The notes: generated by a model not told the origin, from the sequence alone. Shown: positions 17,647 to 28,251, counted from the stretch's first letter. The stretch: DNA of 62,655 nt from Arcobacteraceae bacterium (GCA_023138835.1 JAGLOP010000013.1:1-62655), one strand, 5' to 3'. Numbers and translations: made by a program.

Positions 17647-18468
17647 TTAGGCAGTTAATGTGTTATAGATATCTTTTATAGATTGTCCGGTTAATTTTGA
17701 GATAAGTTTTGCTTTTTGTTTTGGAGGAAGCTCTAATTCTTGAATATCTTTAAGGGTAATTTGTTCACCTTTTTGTGAAACTGTACTGTTAATAATAACT
17801 ACCCATTCCCCTTTTATAGTTGTTTTTTTAAGTTGATTATGTACATCTGCGGCAGTTCCTTTAAAACTTTGTTGATACATCTTTGTAAGTTCTTTAACTA
17901 CAAAAATCTCTCTTGCCGCATCAATTTCTTCAATTTGTGCAAGAAGTTTTAAAAGTCGATGAGGTGATTCGTAAAGTATGGTTATAAATTGACTTTCACA
18001 AATACTTTGAAGCTGATTTTGTCTATCTTTCCCTTTGTGCGGTAAAAATCCAAAGAAAGTAAATTCTTTTTTATCAAATCCACTCATTGCATACGCAGTT
18101 AAAACGGCATTTGCTCCTGGAAGCACATCATATTCAATATTGTCTTCAATACAAAAGTTTACTAAATATGCCCCTGGGTCACTAATACAGGGCATACCTG
18201 CATCACTTACATATGCTACATTTTTTGAGGATAATAATTCTTTATTTTCATCAGTTAAAAATGCTTTTTCATTATGAGAATGAACACTTTTAAATTCTTT
18301 ATTGTTAATATCAATTTGAATATGGAGTTTTTGAGAGATAAGCTGGATAAGTCTTTTTGTAACTCTTGTGTCTTCACACAAGATAAGTTCCGCTTCCTTT
18401 AAAACTTCCAGGCTTCTTAAAGATAAGTCGCCTAAATTTCCTATTGGAGTCGGAACAAATGTAAGCAT
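17647..18468 (-). CDS. rsmI: 16S rRNA (cytidine-2'-O)-methyltransferase RsmI
   Basis: A 273-residue tetrapyrrole-methylase-fold enzyme that 2'-O-methylates C1402 of 16S rRNA. Seen: VPTPIGNLGDLSLRSLEVL (5-23), LCEDTRVTKRL, SDAGMPCISDPG, PGANAVLTAYAMSGF and FLPHKGKDR, all family signatures. Length is typical. It starts 10 bases after the rpmE stop and is followed by rlmB, forming a ribosome-modification run. Confidence 0.95.
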   Translation of the reverse strand: MLTFVPTPIGNLGDLSLRSLEVLKEAELILCEDTRVTKRLIQLISQKLHIQIDINNKEFKSVHSHNEKAFLTDENKELLSSKNVAYVSDAGMPCISDPGAYLVNFCIEDNIEYDVLPGANAVLTAYAMSGFDKKEFTFFGFLPHKGKDRQNQLQSICESQFITILYESPHRLLKLLAQIEEIDAAREIFVVKELTKMYQQSFKGTAADVHNQLKKTTIKGEWVVIINSTVSQKGEQITLKDIQELELPPKQKAKLISKLTGQSIKDIYNTLTA

Positions 18469-18478
18469 AATAAAATGC

Positions 18479-18682
18479 TTACTTTTGCATACCGTATTTA
18501 GCTTTGAATTTCTCTATTCTACCAGCAGCATCAACAATTTTTTGTTCACCTGTGAAGAATGGATGACAAGCATTACAAATATCTAGCTTCATAGTTTCAA
18601 CATTTGATTTTGTTTCAAATGAGTTACCACAAGCACATGTAACTGTACAAGCTTTATACTCTGGATGTATATCTTTTTTCAT
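18479..18682 (-). CDS. rpmE: 50S ribosomal protein L31
   Basis: A 67-residue L31 of the zinc-binding type: cysteines at 16, 18, 36 and 39 (CAC and CNACHPFF). The N-terminus [10 protein letters not shown] is typical. First gene of the rpmE-rsmI-rlmB-secreted protein-aminotransferase-hom run. The ATG has an AAAGGA site upstream. The 177 bases between it and the divergent gene at 18860 must hold promoters for both directions. Confidence 0.96.
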   Translation of the reverse strand: MKKDIHPEYKACTVTCACGNSFETKSNVETMKLDICNACHPFFTGEQKIVDAAGRIEKFKAKYGMQK

Positions 18683-18859
18683 CTTTGATTCCTTTATTTT
18701 TTTTATTATTAAAGAAAGGTCAAGTCTAGATGTTGCCCTTCAATAGTTTAGTTTTTTAAGTGTGGATTGTACTGATATATTGCTTAATATTCAATTAATT
18801 AAGATTTAAATCATATAGTAGTAGAATAAACAATCTTAAGTGTATTGGTGGTATTTATA

Positions 18860-19873
18860 ATGAAAGAGATCATAGCTTTACAAAATCTAATTGAGGAAGA
18901 AGAGAAGAGAGTAGCTTTCTCAAAACGACAACTTGCAGAACATGAGTCCGGTGAAAGTAAATTGACGGCTATGATAAAAGCATCCACCGAAACCAACCTA
19001 GACAAAGCTGCAGAGCTTCTTGCCAAACATCAATCAATGTTAAATGAACTTTTACAACAAGATATTCAAAAGCTGGAAGAAGAAGAAAGAATAAAAGAAG
19101 CAATATTAAAAAGAAATTATTATCACTATCAAAAAGTTAGATTAAAGCGTGATAAAACCAGATCAAATGATATAAAATTAGAAGCGATGATGATTGTTGA
19201 TGAATTGCCGTCAGAAATAAATTTTGAAGATAAAGAGATATTTGAACTTGCTGAAAAAATAATTGAACTTCATTTGCGAGTACATGAAGATATGGATCAA
19301 AAATTAGAAGATATTAAAAAAGATTTTACAAATATGTTAAAAAATTTTAAAGAGGAAGAGATATCTGATTTAGAAATGTTTAAGTATCGAATTCCTATTA
19401 CAGTACTTCATTTTTCTGTTTTATCATCTAATATAAAAGAGAATATAGAAGAGGATAACTTAGCTGAATTTAAAGGTTTCCCAAAATTTGAAGATTGGTG
19501 GATTAAAGAGTTGTGGACAACACATCTGGCATATTTTGCACTTTTTAAGTGGAAAGCGATTGTTTCTAGTTTATGTATAACCAGTGATCAAAAAAGAGCA
19601 TGGGAAGTTATTTTTGCTGATTGGATATTTATAAAGAAGATGCTTAATGGAAAAGGTAAATTGGCATTTGAGCTTAACTTTGCTTTTGATTCTTTGATTA
19701 GAACTTATGCAGGACTTGAAGAGGAGCTTGATGACGGTAATTTATCATCTATGAAATCAATTGTTCAAAATTTAACTTTAAGAGAAGATTTTAGCAAACT
19801 TGATAAACATCATGATATGATAACTTCATATTTGAAGTTTAAAAGAAAAAAATTGGATTATAAAAAAAAGTAA
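18860..19873 (+). CDS. Coiled-coil cytoplasmic protein of unknown function
   Basis: A 337-residue protein with no signal peptide or membrane span. The N-terminal 100 residues are strongly helical and charged (LIEEEEKRVAFSKRQL, KLEEEERIKEAIL), suggesting a coiled coil; the C-terminal half contains a tryptophan-rich patch (FEDWWIKELWTTHLAYFALF). I do not recognise a family. The ATG at 18860 is preferred because GGTGG lies 8 bases before it; an upstream TTG would add five residues. A -10-like TAGAAT is at 18822-18827. It converges on the RluA-family gene. Confidence 0.75.
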   Translation: MKEIIALQNLIEEEEKRVAFSKRQLAEHESGESKLTAMIKASTETNLDKAAELLAKHQSMLNELLQQDIQKLEEEERIKEAILKRNYYHYQKVRLKRDKTRSNDIKLEAMMIVDELPSEINFEDKEIFELAEKIIELHLRVHEDMDQKLEDIKKDFTNMLKNFKEEEISDLEMFKYRIPITVLHFSVLSSNIKENIEEDNLAEFKGFPKFEDWWIKELWTTHLAYFALFKWKAIVSSLCITSDQKRAWEVIFADWIFIKKMLNGKGKLAFELNFAFDSLIRTYAGLEEELDDGNLSSMKSIVQNLTLREDFSKLDKHHDMITSYLKFKRKKLDYKKK

Positions 19874-19882
19874 GTTTTGATT

Positions 19883-20761
19883 TTACGGGAAGCTTTGCTT
19901 TGAATAAGTTTTGTAAGTGATACCGTCATATTCAAATGCTAAATAAAGAGCATGAAGCATAAGTCTGTCATGTCCTATAAATTTCATCCTGTCTTCTTTT
20001 GATAATTCTTTATTTAAATATTTATCTGCTATAACTTCATCCACTCCATAAATAGGGTCACCCACAATAGTGTGGCCTATTGAATCCAAATGTACCCGTA
20101 TTTGGTGCTGTCTTCCTGTTAAAGTTGTAGCTTCTACTAAAGTTTGTCTTTTATTTTCATCATATTTTAACGGTTTTATTAAAGTAGTAGATTCTTTTCC
20201 GCTAATGTCCACTTTCATTTTAACACCTATCATACCGCCATCTTTGGTAATTGGGGTATCTATTTTTATATCTTTATCAATTTTTCCTTTTACAAGGGCT
20301 AAATATTTTTTTATATATTCTCTGTTCTCAAACATTGTTTTTAATTCAATATCTGCAAGACGATTTCTTGTAATTAGAACCAGTCCTGAAGTTTCTAAAT
20401 CTATTCTGTGAGCCAAATTTGCTTTTTCGCCAAAATGATAACGAATTTCATCCAAGAGTGTATATTTAGTATCTCTTGAAATTGGATGCACCATAATACC
20501 TGACGGTTTATCGAAAATCGCAAAATCTTTTGTAGTAAAAATAGGCTTTAATCCTCTCGTATGACCTTCAAATAAAGCTACATTTATATATTCACAATGT
20601 AAAATCTGTCCATTTTGTAATTTTTTATGATTTTCATCAAATATCCGCCCTTTTGCAAGTAATTTTTGGCTTTGAGATATTGATAATCCAACTTCATTTT
20701 GTAAAAAGAATTGAACTTTTTGTCCCAGAATAGTCTTAAACTTTTTTAAGATAAATGGCAT
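19883..20761 (-). CDS. RluA-family pseudouridine synthase
   Basis: A 292-residue RluA-type pseudouridine synthase with an S4-like N-terminal domain (about 10-55) and catalytic domain. The catalytic aspartate is in LAHRIDLETSGLVLI; other signatures are FDKPSGIMVHP, KKYLALVKG, TLTGRQHQIRVHLDSIGHTIVGDPIYG. The RluD/RluC/TruC substrate cannot be assigned. As I recall C. jejuni, a pseudouridylate synthase is also divergent from purB there. It is the only gene of its transcript. Confidence 0.88.
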   Translation of the reverse strand: MPFILKKFKTILGQKVQFFLQNEVGLSISQSQKLLAKGRIFDENHKKLQNGQILHCEYINVALFEGHTRGLKPIFTTKDFAIFDKPSGIMVHPISRDTKYTLLDEIRYHFGEKANLAHRIDLETSGLVLITRNRLADIELKTMFENREYIKKYLALVKGKIDKDIKIDTPITKDGGMIGVKMKVDISGKESTTLIKPLKYDENKRQTLVEATTLTGRQHQIRVHLDSIGHTIVGDPIYGVDEVIADKYLNKELSKEDRMKFIGHDRLMLHALYLAFEYDGITYKTYSKQSFP

Positions 20762-20866
20762 TTTTTACGACCTTTTTTTACTATATATTTAATGAAATAT
20801 TTTGCTTTATTTCGATAGTATAACACATTAAAAAATTATAAACAATTAAGACAATAGGATTTATAT

Positions 20867-22195
20867 ATGGTAGAAAGATACGCAAGAAAAGAGATGAGTG
20901 ACCATTGGACACAACAAGCAAGATACGCAGCATGGCTTGAAGTTGAAAAAGCAGCTGTTAAAGCTTGGAATAAACTGGGACTTATTCCTGATGAAGATTG
21001 CAAAAAGATAGTAAAAAATGCTACTTTTTCAGTAGAAAGAATTGAAGAGATAGAAGCTGTCACAAAACATGATTTAATTGCTTTTAATACAAGTGTTTCT
21101 GAATCACTTGGTGCCGAATCAAGATGGTTTCACTATGGTATGACATCTTCAGACGCAGTTGATACGGGTGTAGCACTTCAAATGAGAGATTCTCTTAAAA
21201 TAGTTATCAAAGATGTTAAAATGCTTATGAAATCTATTAAAAAAAGAGCAAAAGAGCATAAAATGACATTAATGGTTGGGAGATCTCATGGTATTCATGG
21301 TGAGCCTATTACTTTCGGTTTAACTTTAGCTGTATGGTATGATGAGATGAAAAGACATCTTAAAAATTTAAAAGAGACTCTTAAAGTTATATCTGTTGGT
21401 CAAATCTCAGGTGCTATGGGTAACTTTGCTCACGCTCCATTAGAACTTGAAGAGTATGCCATGAAAGAGTTAGGGTTAAAACCTGAGCCTTGTTCTAATC
21501 AAGTAGTTCATAGAGATAGATACGCAAGACTTGCAACTGCTTTAGCAATGATGGCTTCTACCGTTGAGAAATTTGCAGTACAAGTGAGACATTTACAAAG
21601 AACTGAAGTTTATGAATGTGAAGAATTTTTTGCTAAAGGGCAAAAAGGTTCATCTGCTATGCCTCACAAAAGAAATCCAATTTTGACTGAAAATATTACA
21701 GGACTAGCAAGAACTATTAGAGCTTATGCAGCACCTGCAATGGAAAATGTAGCATTATGGCATGAAAGAGATATCTCTCACTCATCAAACGAAAGATTCT
21801 GGTTACCAGATGCATTTATCACAACAGACTTTATGCTTCACAGAATGAATAGCGTTATTGCAAATTTAACAGTTATGCCAGAAAATATGATGAAAAATCT
21901 TAACTTAACCGGTGGACTTGTATTTTCTCAAAGAGTACTTTTAGAGTTACCAATTAAAGGTGTAAGTAGAGAAGATGCTTATAAAATTGTTCAAAGAAAT
22001 GCTATGAAAGTTTGGGAAGAGATTCAGCAAGGGAAACCTTCAATAAATAAAAAAGGTGAGTCTATTTACTTAGGTCACTTATTAGCAGATAAAGAGTTAA
22101 GAAAATCTTTAAGTGAAAAGCAAATTAGAGAGTGTTTTAATTTTGATTATTATACTAAAAATGTAGATGCAATTTTCAAAAGAGTTTTTAAATAA
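20867..22195 (+). CDS. purB: Adenylosuccinate lyase
   Basis: A 442-residue fumarase/aspartase-superfamily lyase acting twice in purine synthesis: SAICAR to AICAR, and adenylosuccinate to AMP. Seen: YGMTSSDAVDTG, VGRSHGIHGEPITFG, and the signature GSSAMPHKRNPI in the flexible catalytic loop. Length is normal. The ATG has AGGA upstream. The purB-nrdA order is also known to me from C. jejuni, and other pur genes here (purC, purS, purQ) are 28 kb away. Confidence 0.96.
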   Translation: MVERYARKEMSDHWTQQARYAAWLEVEKAAVKAWNKLGLIPDEDCKKIVKNATFSVERIEEIEAVTKHDLIAFNTSVSESLGAESRWFHYGMTSSDAVDTGVALQMRDSLKIVIKDVKMLMKSIKKRAKEHKMTLMVGRSHGIHGEPITFGLTLAVWYDEMKRHLKNLKETLKVISVGQISGAMGNFAHAPLELEEYAMKELGLKPEPCSNQVVHRDRYARLATALAMMASTVEKFAVQVRHLQRTEVYECEEFFAKGQKGSSAMPHKRNPILTENITGLARTIRAYAAPAMENVALWHERDISHSSNERFWLPDAFITTDFMLHRMNSVIANLTVMPENMMKNLNLTGGLVFSQRVLLELPIKGVSREDAYKIVQRNAMKVWEEIQQGKPSINKKGESIYLGHLLADKELRKSLSEKQIRECFNFDYYTKNVDAIFKRVFK

Positions 22196-22245
22196 TTTAT
22201 AGAGTATTAGTGACTATCAATGACTTCAAATTTTAAGCAAATTTT

Positions 22246-22254
22246 TGCTAGAAT
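22246..22254 (+). promoter_or_regulatory. Extended -10 promoter for nrdA
   Basis: TGCTAGAAT preceded by a T-run, 36 bases upstream of the nrdA start. It fits the extended -10 form (TGnTATAAT) common for sigma-70 in Campylobacterota. Confidence 0.55.
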
Positions 22255-22290
22255 CTGCTTCATATTTACTCTCAAATAATAGGATATTTT

Positions 22291-24672
22291 ATGTCAATAA
22301 TGATTACAAAAAGAAATGGACGAAAAGAAATTTTAGATATTACTAAAATTCAAAAACATACGGTATCAGCTACGAATGGTCTTGATGGCGTAAGTCAAAG
22401 TGAATTGGAAATTGATGCTCAAATTAAATTTATTGATGGCATGAGTTCAAGTGATATTCAAGATGCTTTGATTAAAACAGCAGTTGAAAAGATTGATATA
22501 GATGTTCCTAATTGGACATTTGTAGCTTCACGACTTTTTCTGTATGATGTTTATCACAGAGTTGGTAAAGTTACTCATGGTATCAAAGGAAATGCTTATT
22601 GTCATATAAAAGATTATATTAAATACGGGCAAGATGCCGGAAGAGTAATCCCTGCGCTTGAAAATGGATATGATTTAGATGATTTAAATGCTACTATTAG
22701 ACCTGAGCGGGATTTACAATTTAATTATCTAGGAGTTAAAACTTTATATGATAGATATTTAATTAAAAATGGTGATGGTGAACCTATTGAATTACCGCAA
22801 CAAATGTTTATGGGAATCTCTATGTTCCTTGCTCAAAATGAAGTAAATAAACAAGAACGTGCAAAAGAGTTTTATAATGTAATTTCAAAATTTGAAGTTA
22901 TGCTTGCAACTCCGACTTTATCAAATGCCAGAACAAATAGACATCAATTAAGTTCTTGTTATATTGGAAGTAGTCCAGATAATATTGAAGGTATTTTTGA
23001 TTCTTATAAAGAGATGGCACTTTTATCTAAATATGGTGGTGGTATTGGTTGGGATTGGAATAGTATTCGAAGTCTTGGAGGTATGATTGACGGTCACAAA
23101 AGAGCAGCTGGCGGAACTGTACCATTTTTAAAAATTACAAATGATATAGCACTTGCAGTTGACCAGTTAGGTACAAGAAAAGGTGCAATTGCTGTTTATC
23201 TTGAGCCTTGGCATATGGATATTGTTGATTTTATTGATTTAAAGAAAAATTCAGGAGAAGAAAGACGAAGAGCGCATGATCTTTTCCCTGCACTTTGGAT
23301 TAGTGATATTTTTATGGAAAGAATTTTAGAAGATTCACATTGGACTTTATTTGACCCTTATGAAGTTAGAGATTTGGCTACTTTAAGCGGTGATGCTTTT
23401 AAGAAAAGATATGAAGAATATGAAAATGACCCAAAAATAACAAAAGAGCAAATGAAAGCAAAAGATTTATGGAAAAAAGTTTTAACTTCTTATTTTGAAT
23501 CTGGAAGTCCTTTCTTATGCTTCAAAGATAATGCAAATAGAGCCAATCCAAATGATCATACTGGATTTATACGAAGTTCAAATTTATGTACAGAAATTTT
23601 CCAAAATACTGAGCCAAATCACTATAAAATTCAACTAGAATTTGAAGATGGAGATATCAAAGTTTATGAGGAAGATGAAGAGGTTGTAGTTGACGGTGGT
23701 ATAGTTAAAAAAGCAAATAAAATTACTGCTTTAGATTCTATAAACGGTAAAAAGATTTTTATCGTTGAAAAAGAAAAGACTGATGGTAAAACCGCAGTTT
23801 GTAATCTAGCTTCCGTAAATCTAAGCCGTATAAATACAAAAGAAGATATTGAACGAGTAGTTCCAACAGCAGTTAGAATGCTTGATAATGTAATAGAATT
23901 AAACTTTTATCCACTTAGAAAAGTAAAAGCTACAAACTTACAAACCAGAGCAATTGGGCTTGGTGTGATGGGTGAAGCTCAAATGGTAGCAGAGTCAGCT
24001 TTGACTTTTGGTTCAAATGACCATTTTAAAAAGATTGATAAAATAATGGAAGCTATTAGTTATAACACTATTAAAGCATCTTCTTCTTTAGCTGTGGAAA
24101 AAGGTATATATCCTACATTTGAAGGTTCAAAATGGTCAAAAGGTATTATGCCAATGGATCACTCACCTCAAGCTGTTGACGCATTGATTCAAAAAGATCT
24201 GTTTGATGATGGGTATGACTGGAATGAATTACGAGAAACTGTAAAAAAACAGGGTATGAGAAATGGTTACCTTATGGCTATCGCGCCTACTAGTTCAATC
24301 TCTATTTTAGTTGGAACTACGCAAGCTATTGAGCCGGTATTTAAAAGAAAATGGTTTGAAGAAAATATGAGTGGTTTAATTCCTGTAGTTGCTCCAAACT
24401 TAAGTCCGGATACTTGGGCTCATTATATTCCTGCTTATGAAGTTGAACAAAAAGATATCATAAAAGCAGCAGCAATTAGACAAAAGTGGATAGACCAAGG
24501 TCAAAGTACAAATATATTTATGAGTTTAGATAAAGCAAGTGGTAGATACTTACATGAAATTTATACTTTAGCTTGGCAATTAGGATTAAAATCAACATAC
24601 TACCTAAGAAGTCAATCACCTGAAGCTACAGATGTAGAAGATAGAAGTCAAGAATGTGTTGGGTGTCAATAG
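22291..24672 (+). CDS. nrdA: Ribonucleoside-diphosphate reductase alpha subunit (class Ia-like)
   Basis: A 793-residue catalytic subunit making deoxyribonucleotides. Seen: N-terminal ATP-cone (about 1-95), [21 protein letters not shown] with the substrate-site cysteine, [30 protein letters not shown], and the C-terminal redox pair in QECVGCQ. An acidic insertion (about 450-500, [20 protein letters not shown]) interrupts the usual spacing before CNLASVNL; I recall similar insertions in Campylobacterota relatives. It has its own promoter and is followed 16 bases later by nrdB. Confidence 0.95.
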   Translation: MSIMITKRNGRKEILDITKIQKHTVSATNGLDGVSQSELEIDAQIKFIDGMSSSDIQDALIKTAVEKIDIDVPNWTFVASRLFLYDVYHRVGKVTHGIKGNAYCHIKDYIKYGQDAGRVIPALENGYDLDDLNATIRPERDLQFNYLGVKTLYDRYLIKNGDGEPIELPQQMFMGISMFLAQNEVNKQERAKEFYNVISKFEVMLATPTLSNARTNRHQLSSCYIGSSPDNIEGIFDSYKEMALLSKYGGGIGWDWNSIRSLGGMIDGHKRAAGGTVPFLKITNDIALAVDQLGTRKGAIAVYLEPWHMDIVDFIDLKKNSGEERRRAHDLFPALWISDIFMERILEDSHWTLFDPYEVRDLATLSGDAFKKRYEEYENDPKITKEQMKAKDLWKKVLTSYFESGSPFLCFKDNANRANPNDHTGFIRSSNLCTEIFQNTEPNHYKIQLEFEDGDIKVYEEDEEVVVDGGIVKKANKITALDSINGKKIFIVEKEKTDGKTAVCNLASVNLSRINTKEDIERVVPTAVRMLDNVIELNFYPLRKVKATNLQTRAIGLGVMGEAQMVAESALTFGSNDHFKKIDKIMEAISYNTIKASSSLAVEKGIYPTFEGSKWSKGIMPMDHSPQAVDALIQKDLFDDGYDWNELRETVKKQGMRNGYLMAIAPTSSISILVGTTQAIEPVFKRKWFEENMSGLIPVVAPNLSPDTWAHYIPAYEVEQKDIIKAAAIRQKWIDQGQSTNIFMSLDKASGRYLHEIYTLAWQLGLKSTYYLRSQSPEATDVEDRSQECVGCQ

Positions 24673-24688
24673 AAGAATGGGAGATAAT

Positions 24689-25720
24689 ATGGATATAAAA
24701 AATAATAAAAAAGTAATTTACAATCCCGAAAGCTCGGAAACTATAAATGAGAGAAAAACATTTGGAGGAAATCCAGATGGTATGCTTAACTTTACAAAAG
24801 CAAAATATGATTGGGCATTAAAACTTTGGGATACTATGGAGGGTAATACTTGGTTTCCAAAAGAGGTGCAGATGACAGGTGATGCTAAAGATTATAAGTT
24901 TTTAATACCTGCTGAGAAAAGAATGTATGATTTGGTGCTTAGCCAGCTTATTTTTATGGATAGTTTACAAACAAATAATATTATGGATAATATGAATCCA
25001 TATATTACAGCACCTGAGATAAATGCAATTCTCTCCCGTCAAGCTTATGAAGAAGCAAATCATAGTAAATCTTATGCTGTTATGGTTGAATCTATTTCTG
25101 ATAATACAGATGAAATATATGATATGTTTAAAACTGACCATATGCTTCAAAAGAAAAATCTATTTATAGCAAATACATTTAAATCTGTTGGGGAAAATCC
25201 TACAGATGAAAATATTGTTTTAGGTATGTTTGCAAATCAAATTTTAGAGGGTATGTATTTTTATGCAGGATTTGCATCTATGTATGCACTTGGAAAATCT
25301 GGAAAAATGTTGGGTTCTAGTCAGATGATTAGATTTATTCAAAGGGATGAAGTAACTCATCTTTTATTATTTCAACATATGATTAACAGTACAAGACAAG
25401 AGAGACCAGAACTTTTTACAAAAGAGCTGGAAGAAAAAGTGCGAAAAATGGTTAGAGATGCTGTAGAGATAGAATCAGAATGGGGTGCATATATTACTCA
25501 AGGACAAATTCTTGGATTTACAGATGGAATTATAAAACAATATATTCAATATCTAGGAGACCAAAGATTGATGGCAGTTGGTTATGAACCGGAATATAAT
25601 GTAAAACATCCAATTCCTTGGGTAGATGGTTACTCTTCATTTAATGATCAAAGAACTAATTTCTTTGAAGGAAATGTTGTTAATTATTCTAAAGGTTCAA
25701 TAGATTTTGATGACTTTTAA
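24689..25720 (+). CDS. nrdB: Ribonucleoside-diphosphate reductase beta subunit
   Basis: A 343-residue ferritin-like radical subunit that houses the di-iron centre and tyrosyl radical and pairs with NrdA. Seen: [50 protein letters not shown] and [15 protein letters not shown], which carry the glutamate and histidine iron ligands. The ATG at 24689 has GGGAG five bases upstream, so it is chosen over in-frame starts at 24656 and 24677. It lies 16 bases after nrdA and surely shares its transcript. Confidence 0.94.
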   Translation: MDIKNNKKVIYNPESSETINERKTFGGNPDGMLNFTKAKYDWALKLWDTMEGNTWFPKEVQMTGDAKDYKFLIPAEKRMYDLVLSQLIFMDSLQTNNIMDNMNPYITAPEINAILSRQAYEEANHSKSYAVMVESISDNTDEIYDMFKTDHMLQKKNLFIANTFKSVGENPTDENIVLGMFANQILEGMYFYAGFASMYALGKSGKMLGSSQMIRFIQRDEVTHLLLFQHMINSTRQERPELFTKELEEKVRKMVRDAVEIESEWGAYITQGQILGFTDGIIKQYIQYLGDQRLMAVGYEPEYNVKHPIPWVDGYSSFNDQRTNFFEGNVVNYSKGSIDFDDF

Positions 25721-25768
25721 AACTATATCTTTAACATTAATGGCTTAATATAACTTATTGGATTATTT

Positions 25769-25777
25769 TGGTAAAAT
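25769..25777 (+). promoter_or_regulatory. Extended -10 promoter directly before the GGDEF gene (leaderless start)
   Basis: TGGTAAAAT ends 6 bases before the ATG at 25784. Transcription would begin at or beside the A of the start codon, and no ribosome-binding site is present. A leaderless mRNA is inferred. Confidence 0.45.
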
Positions 25778-25783
25778 TTTTCT

Positions 25784-27019
25784 ATGAATAAAGATAATAT
25801 TTCTATTTTAGCGATTAGTGATAGTGCCGATACTCTTTCTTTGATTGAAAAATTTGTAGATAGTGTTGAGCATAGCGATTTGTTGTTTAGTATTTCTAGG
25901 AATAATGATGAAGATATTAGGCAAATTGTATCAAAAAACAAAATAGACTTAATAATATTTGATATAAATAATGCAGATGATAGTTATTGTGATACTACAA
26001 AGTTCTTATTAGAAAATAATATATCAATTTTATTTTTAATAAATAAAGAGAACATAGATACTTTTATAAATAGTAAGTTTAATTTTAGTTTAGTTGATTA
26101 TCTTATAAAACCTATTCCAGATGTAATATTAAAACATAAAATAGATATTTACTTACAAAATCTACTGCAAAAAAAAGCTACTGAATATCTTATAAATATG
26201 TATGACCAAAATGTAATCACATCAAAAACAGATACAAAAGGAATAATCACCTATTCCAGCAAAGCTTTTTGTGATATTTGTGAATATTCACAAGAGGAAC
26301 TGCTTGGTCATCCACACAATATAGTTAGACATCCTGATGTACCAAAAGAGACATATAAAGATATGTGGGCAACTATAAAAAGCGGCAAACAATGGCGTGG
26401 AGAAATAAAAAATAAAAAAAAGAATGGTGGATTTTATTGGGTTGATGTAGTTGTATCTCCAGAATTTAACTATAAAGGTGAGATTATAAGTTATACTTCT
26501 GTAAGGCAAGATATATCCTCTCAAAAATATATTGAACAAATAAATACAATAGATTATCTAACTAAAGTTTATAATAGAAAATACTATGATGAAATTATGG
26601 AAAAAGAAATCTATTCAGCTAGTAGATATGATTATCCTCTATCTTTAATGCTGCTGGATATAGATTATTTCAAGTGTGTAAATGATACTTTTGGTCATCT
26701 CGTTGGAGATAGTGTTTTAAAAGAATTTGCAAATATTTTGATTGAAAATACAAGAAAAAGTGATATTGTTTCAAGAATTGGTGGGGAAGAATTTACAATA
26801 TTAGTTTCAAATGACAGCCATGAATCTGCATATGCTTTTGCCCAAAAACTAAGAAAAGCAATCGAAAAGTATACCTTTACTACTGTTGAAAATATCACTG
26901 TGAGTATAGGGATAAGTTCATTTATAAAAGATGATACGCCAATATCTTTATTTAAAAGGGTTGATGATGCCTTATATGAGGCTAAGAGAAATGGCAGAAA
27001 CTGTGTAGTTAGAAGCTAA
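25784..27019 (+). CDS. Receiver-PAS-GGDEF diguanylate cyclase
   Basis: A 411-residue soluble cyclic di-GMP synthase. Order: receiver-like domain (about 1-125) with D60 in LIIFDINN and K109 in YLIKP but a weakened acidic pair; PAS domain (about 138-250) with the Aer-like motif PHNIVRHPDVP (177-187); GGDEF domain (about 252-411) with active-site GGEEF (333-337) and an inhibitory RxxD site RKSD (324-327). The catalytic residues are intact, so activity is expected. The gene has its own promoter but no ribosome site. Its stop codon shares one base with the next start (TAATG). Confidence 0.92.
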   Translation: MNKDNISILAISDSADTLSLIEKFVDSVEHSDLLFSISRNNDEDIRQIVSKNKIDLIIFDINNADDSYCDTTKFLLENNISILFLINKENIDTFINSKFNFSLVDYLIKPIPDVILKHKIDIYLQNLLQKKATEYLINMYDQNVITSKTDTKGIITYSSKAFCDICEYSQEELLGHPHNIVRHPDVPKETYKDMWATIKSGKQWRGEIKNKKKNGGFYWVDVVVSPEFNYKGEIISYTSVRQDISSQKYIEQINTIDYLTKVYNRKYYDEIMEKEIYSASRYDYPLSLMLLDIDYFKCVNDTFGHLVGDSVLKEFANILIENTRKSDIVSRIGGEEFTILVSNDSHESAYAFAQKLRKAIEKYTFTTVENITVSIGISSFIKDDTPISLFKRVDDALYEAKRNGRNCVVRS

Positions 27020-27735
27020 TGAATCTAGTATCTTTACAATTTAAAACAACCGGTAACTTCCAAGAAAACTTAGATAAATTAATATCTTTAATAAATCAAG
27101 CACCAAAAGGTGCTTTTGTTTTAGCACCTGAACTTTGTCTAAACGGCTATGCTTATGATAGACTTGATGAGGCAGTAGAAATATCAAAAAAAGCTATTGA
27201 GATTTTAAAAGAGTTGTCAAATGAAAAAACTATATCCTTGACTTTAACCCAAGCCAAAGAGGGTAAACATATAAATACTTTATTTATTTTTAATAAGGGT
27301 GAAATAGTACACACTCAATCAAAATATGAGCTTTTTGTTTTAAATGATGAACAAAAATATTTTACTGCCGGGAAAAAAGAAGATATAAAAATAGTTGAAA
27401 TTGATGGTTTAAAAGTAGCCTGTTTGATTTGTTTTGAGCTTAGATTTATTGATTTATGGCAACAAATACGAGGGGCGGATCTAGTTTTAATTCCTGCTAT
27501 GTGGGGAATTTTACGGAAAGAAAATTTAGAAACATTATCCCAAGCCCTTGCAGTTGCCAATCAATGTTTTGTACTTTTATCTGATAGTGCAAATGATGAG
27601 ATGGCAAAAAGCAGTGGTATCATTACCCCTTTTGGAAATACTTTTAGAGATGATGAAAAAGAATTTTTAATGCAAGAGATTGACTTAACTGAGATAAAAA
27701 AAATGAGAAGGTATTTGCCTATAGGAATAAAGTAG
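27019..27735 (+). CDS. Carbon-nitrogen hydrolase (nitrilase superfamily)
   Basis: A 238-residue amidase-like enzyme. The catalytic triad of the family is visible: E38 in LAPELCLNGY, K102 in SKYELF and C138 in CLICFELRF. The C-terminal part (ALAVANQCFVLLSDSAND, SSGIITPFGN) is typical. Substrate unknown; omega-amidases and repair-type hydrolases share this size. Its start overlaps the GGDEF stop, so the two are co-translated although no functional link is obvious. It converges with the next gene, 4 bases apart, across a weak hairpin. Confidence 0.85.
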   Translation: MNLVSLQFKTTGNFQENLDKLISLINQAPKGAFVLAPELCLNGYAYDRLDEAVEISKKAIEILKELSNEKTISLTLTQAKEGKHINTLFIFNKGEIVHTQSKYELFVLNDEQKYFTAGKKEDIKIVEIDGLKVACLICFELRFIDLWQQIRGADLVLIPAMWGILRKENLETLSQALAVANQCFVLLSDSANDEMAKSSGIITPFGNTFRDDEKEFLMQEIDLTEIKKMRRYLPIGIK

Positions 27736-27739
27736 TTTC

Positions 27740-28210
27740 CTACTCTATTTCATTCCAAGTTCCATACATATTGTTAATATCTTTTATCACATCTTGTTTG
27801 ACATTGTGGTATCTTAAATATGAGATGATATTTTGATAGTGGTCTTTGTCAAATGTTATAGAGATATTACTCTCATCCCCATAAACTCTAGCATCTGCTA
27901 CTTTATATAAATTTCTTATTTTAAGTCCTGATATTTCAAGTGAAGTTTTGTAGTATACTATCACTTCCCTCTCATCTTTTAAAGTACCTTTCAGTCCTGA
28001 TGCAGTAAGAATTTTAAGAGACCTGAAATTTGGGATATTTCTAATATCTACTCTTTGATCTGCTTTAATTTTACCACTTTCTTCAATATCAAAATCAACT
28101 TTTATTGTAAGTGTTTCTTTCGCTTCGTTACCTTGTAAACTTAAAGTATATTCTTTTGCCATCAGTCCTGCTGATAAAAGTGTTATAGCTAACAATATTT
28201 TCTGAAACAT
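27740..28210 (-). CDS. Secreted protein of unknown function
   Basis: A 156-residue protein with a signal peptide (about 1-18, MFQKILLAITLLSAGLMA, cut before KEYTLSL). The mature region is beta-rich (LTIKVDFDIEESGKIKADQ) with no recognised domain. It is divergent from the dCMP deaminase gene and converges on the nitrilase gene, so it is probably monocistronic. Confidence 0.7.
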   Translation of the reverse strand: MFQKILLAITLLSAGLMAKEYTLSLQGNEAKETLTIKVDFDIEESGKIKADQRVDIRNIPNFRSLKILTASGLKGTLKDEREVIVYYKTSLEISGLKIRNLYKVADARVYGDESNISITFDKDHYQNIISYLRYHNVKQDVIKDINNMYGTWNEIE

Positions 28211-28251
28211 ATTAATTTCCTTTTGTCATCATCTTTATAGATGAAATAATC

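Noticed and set aside
27728..27765. Strong terminator between the nitrilase gene and the convergent secreted-protein gene
   Set aside because: Only a short AGTAG/CTACT hairpin is present, without a convincing T-run, so it was not listed as a terminator.
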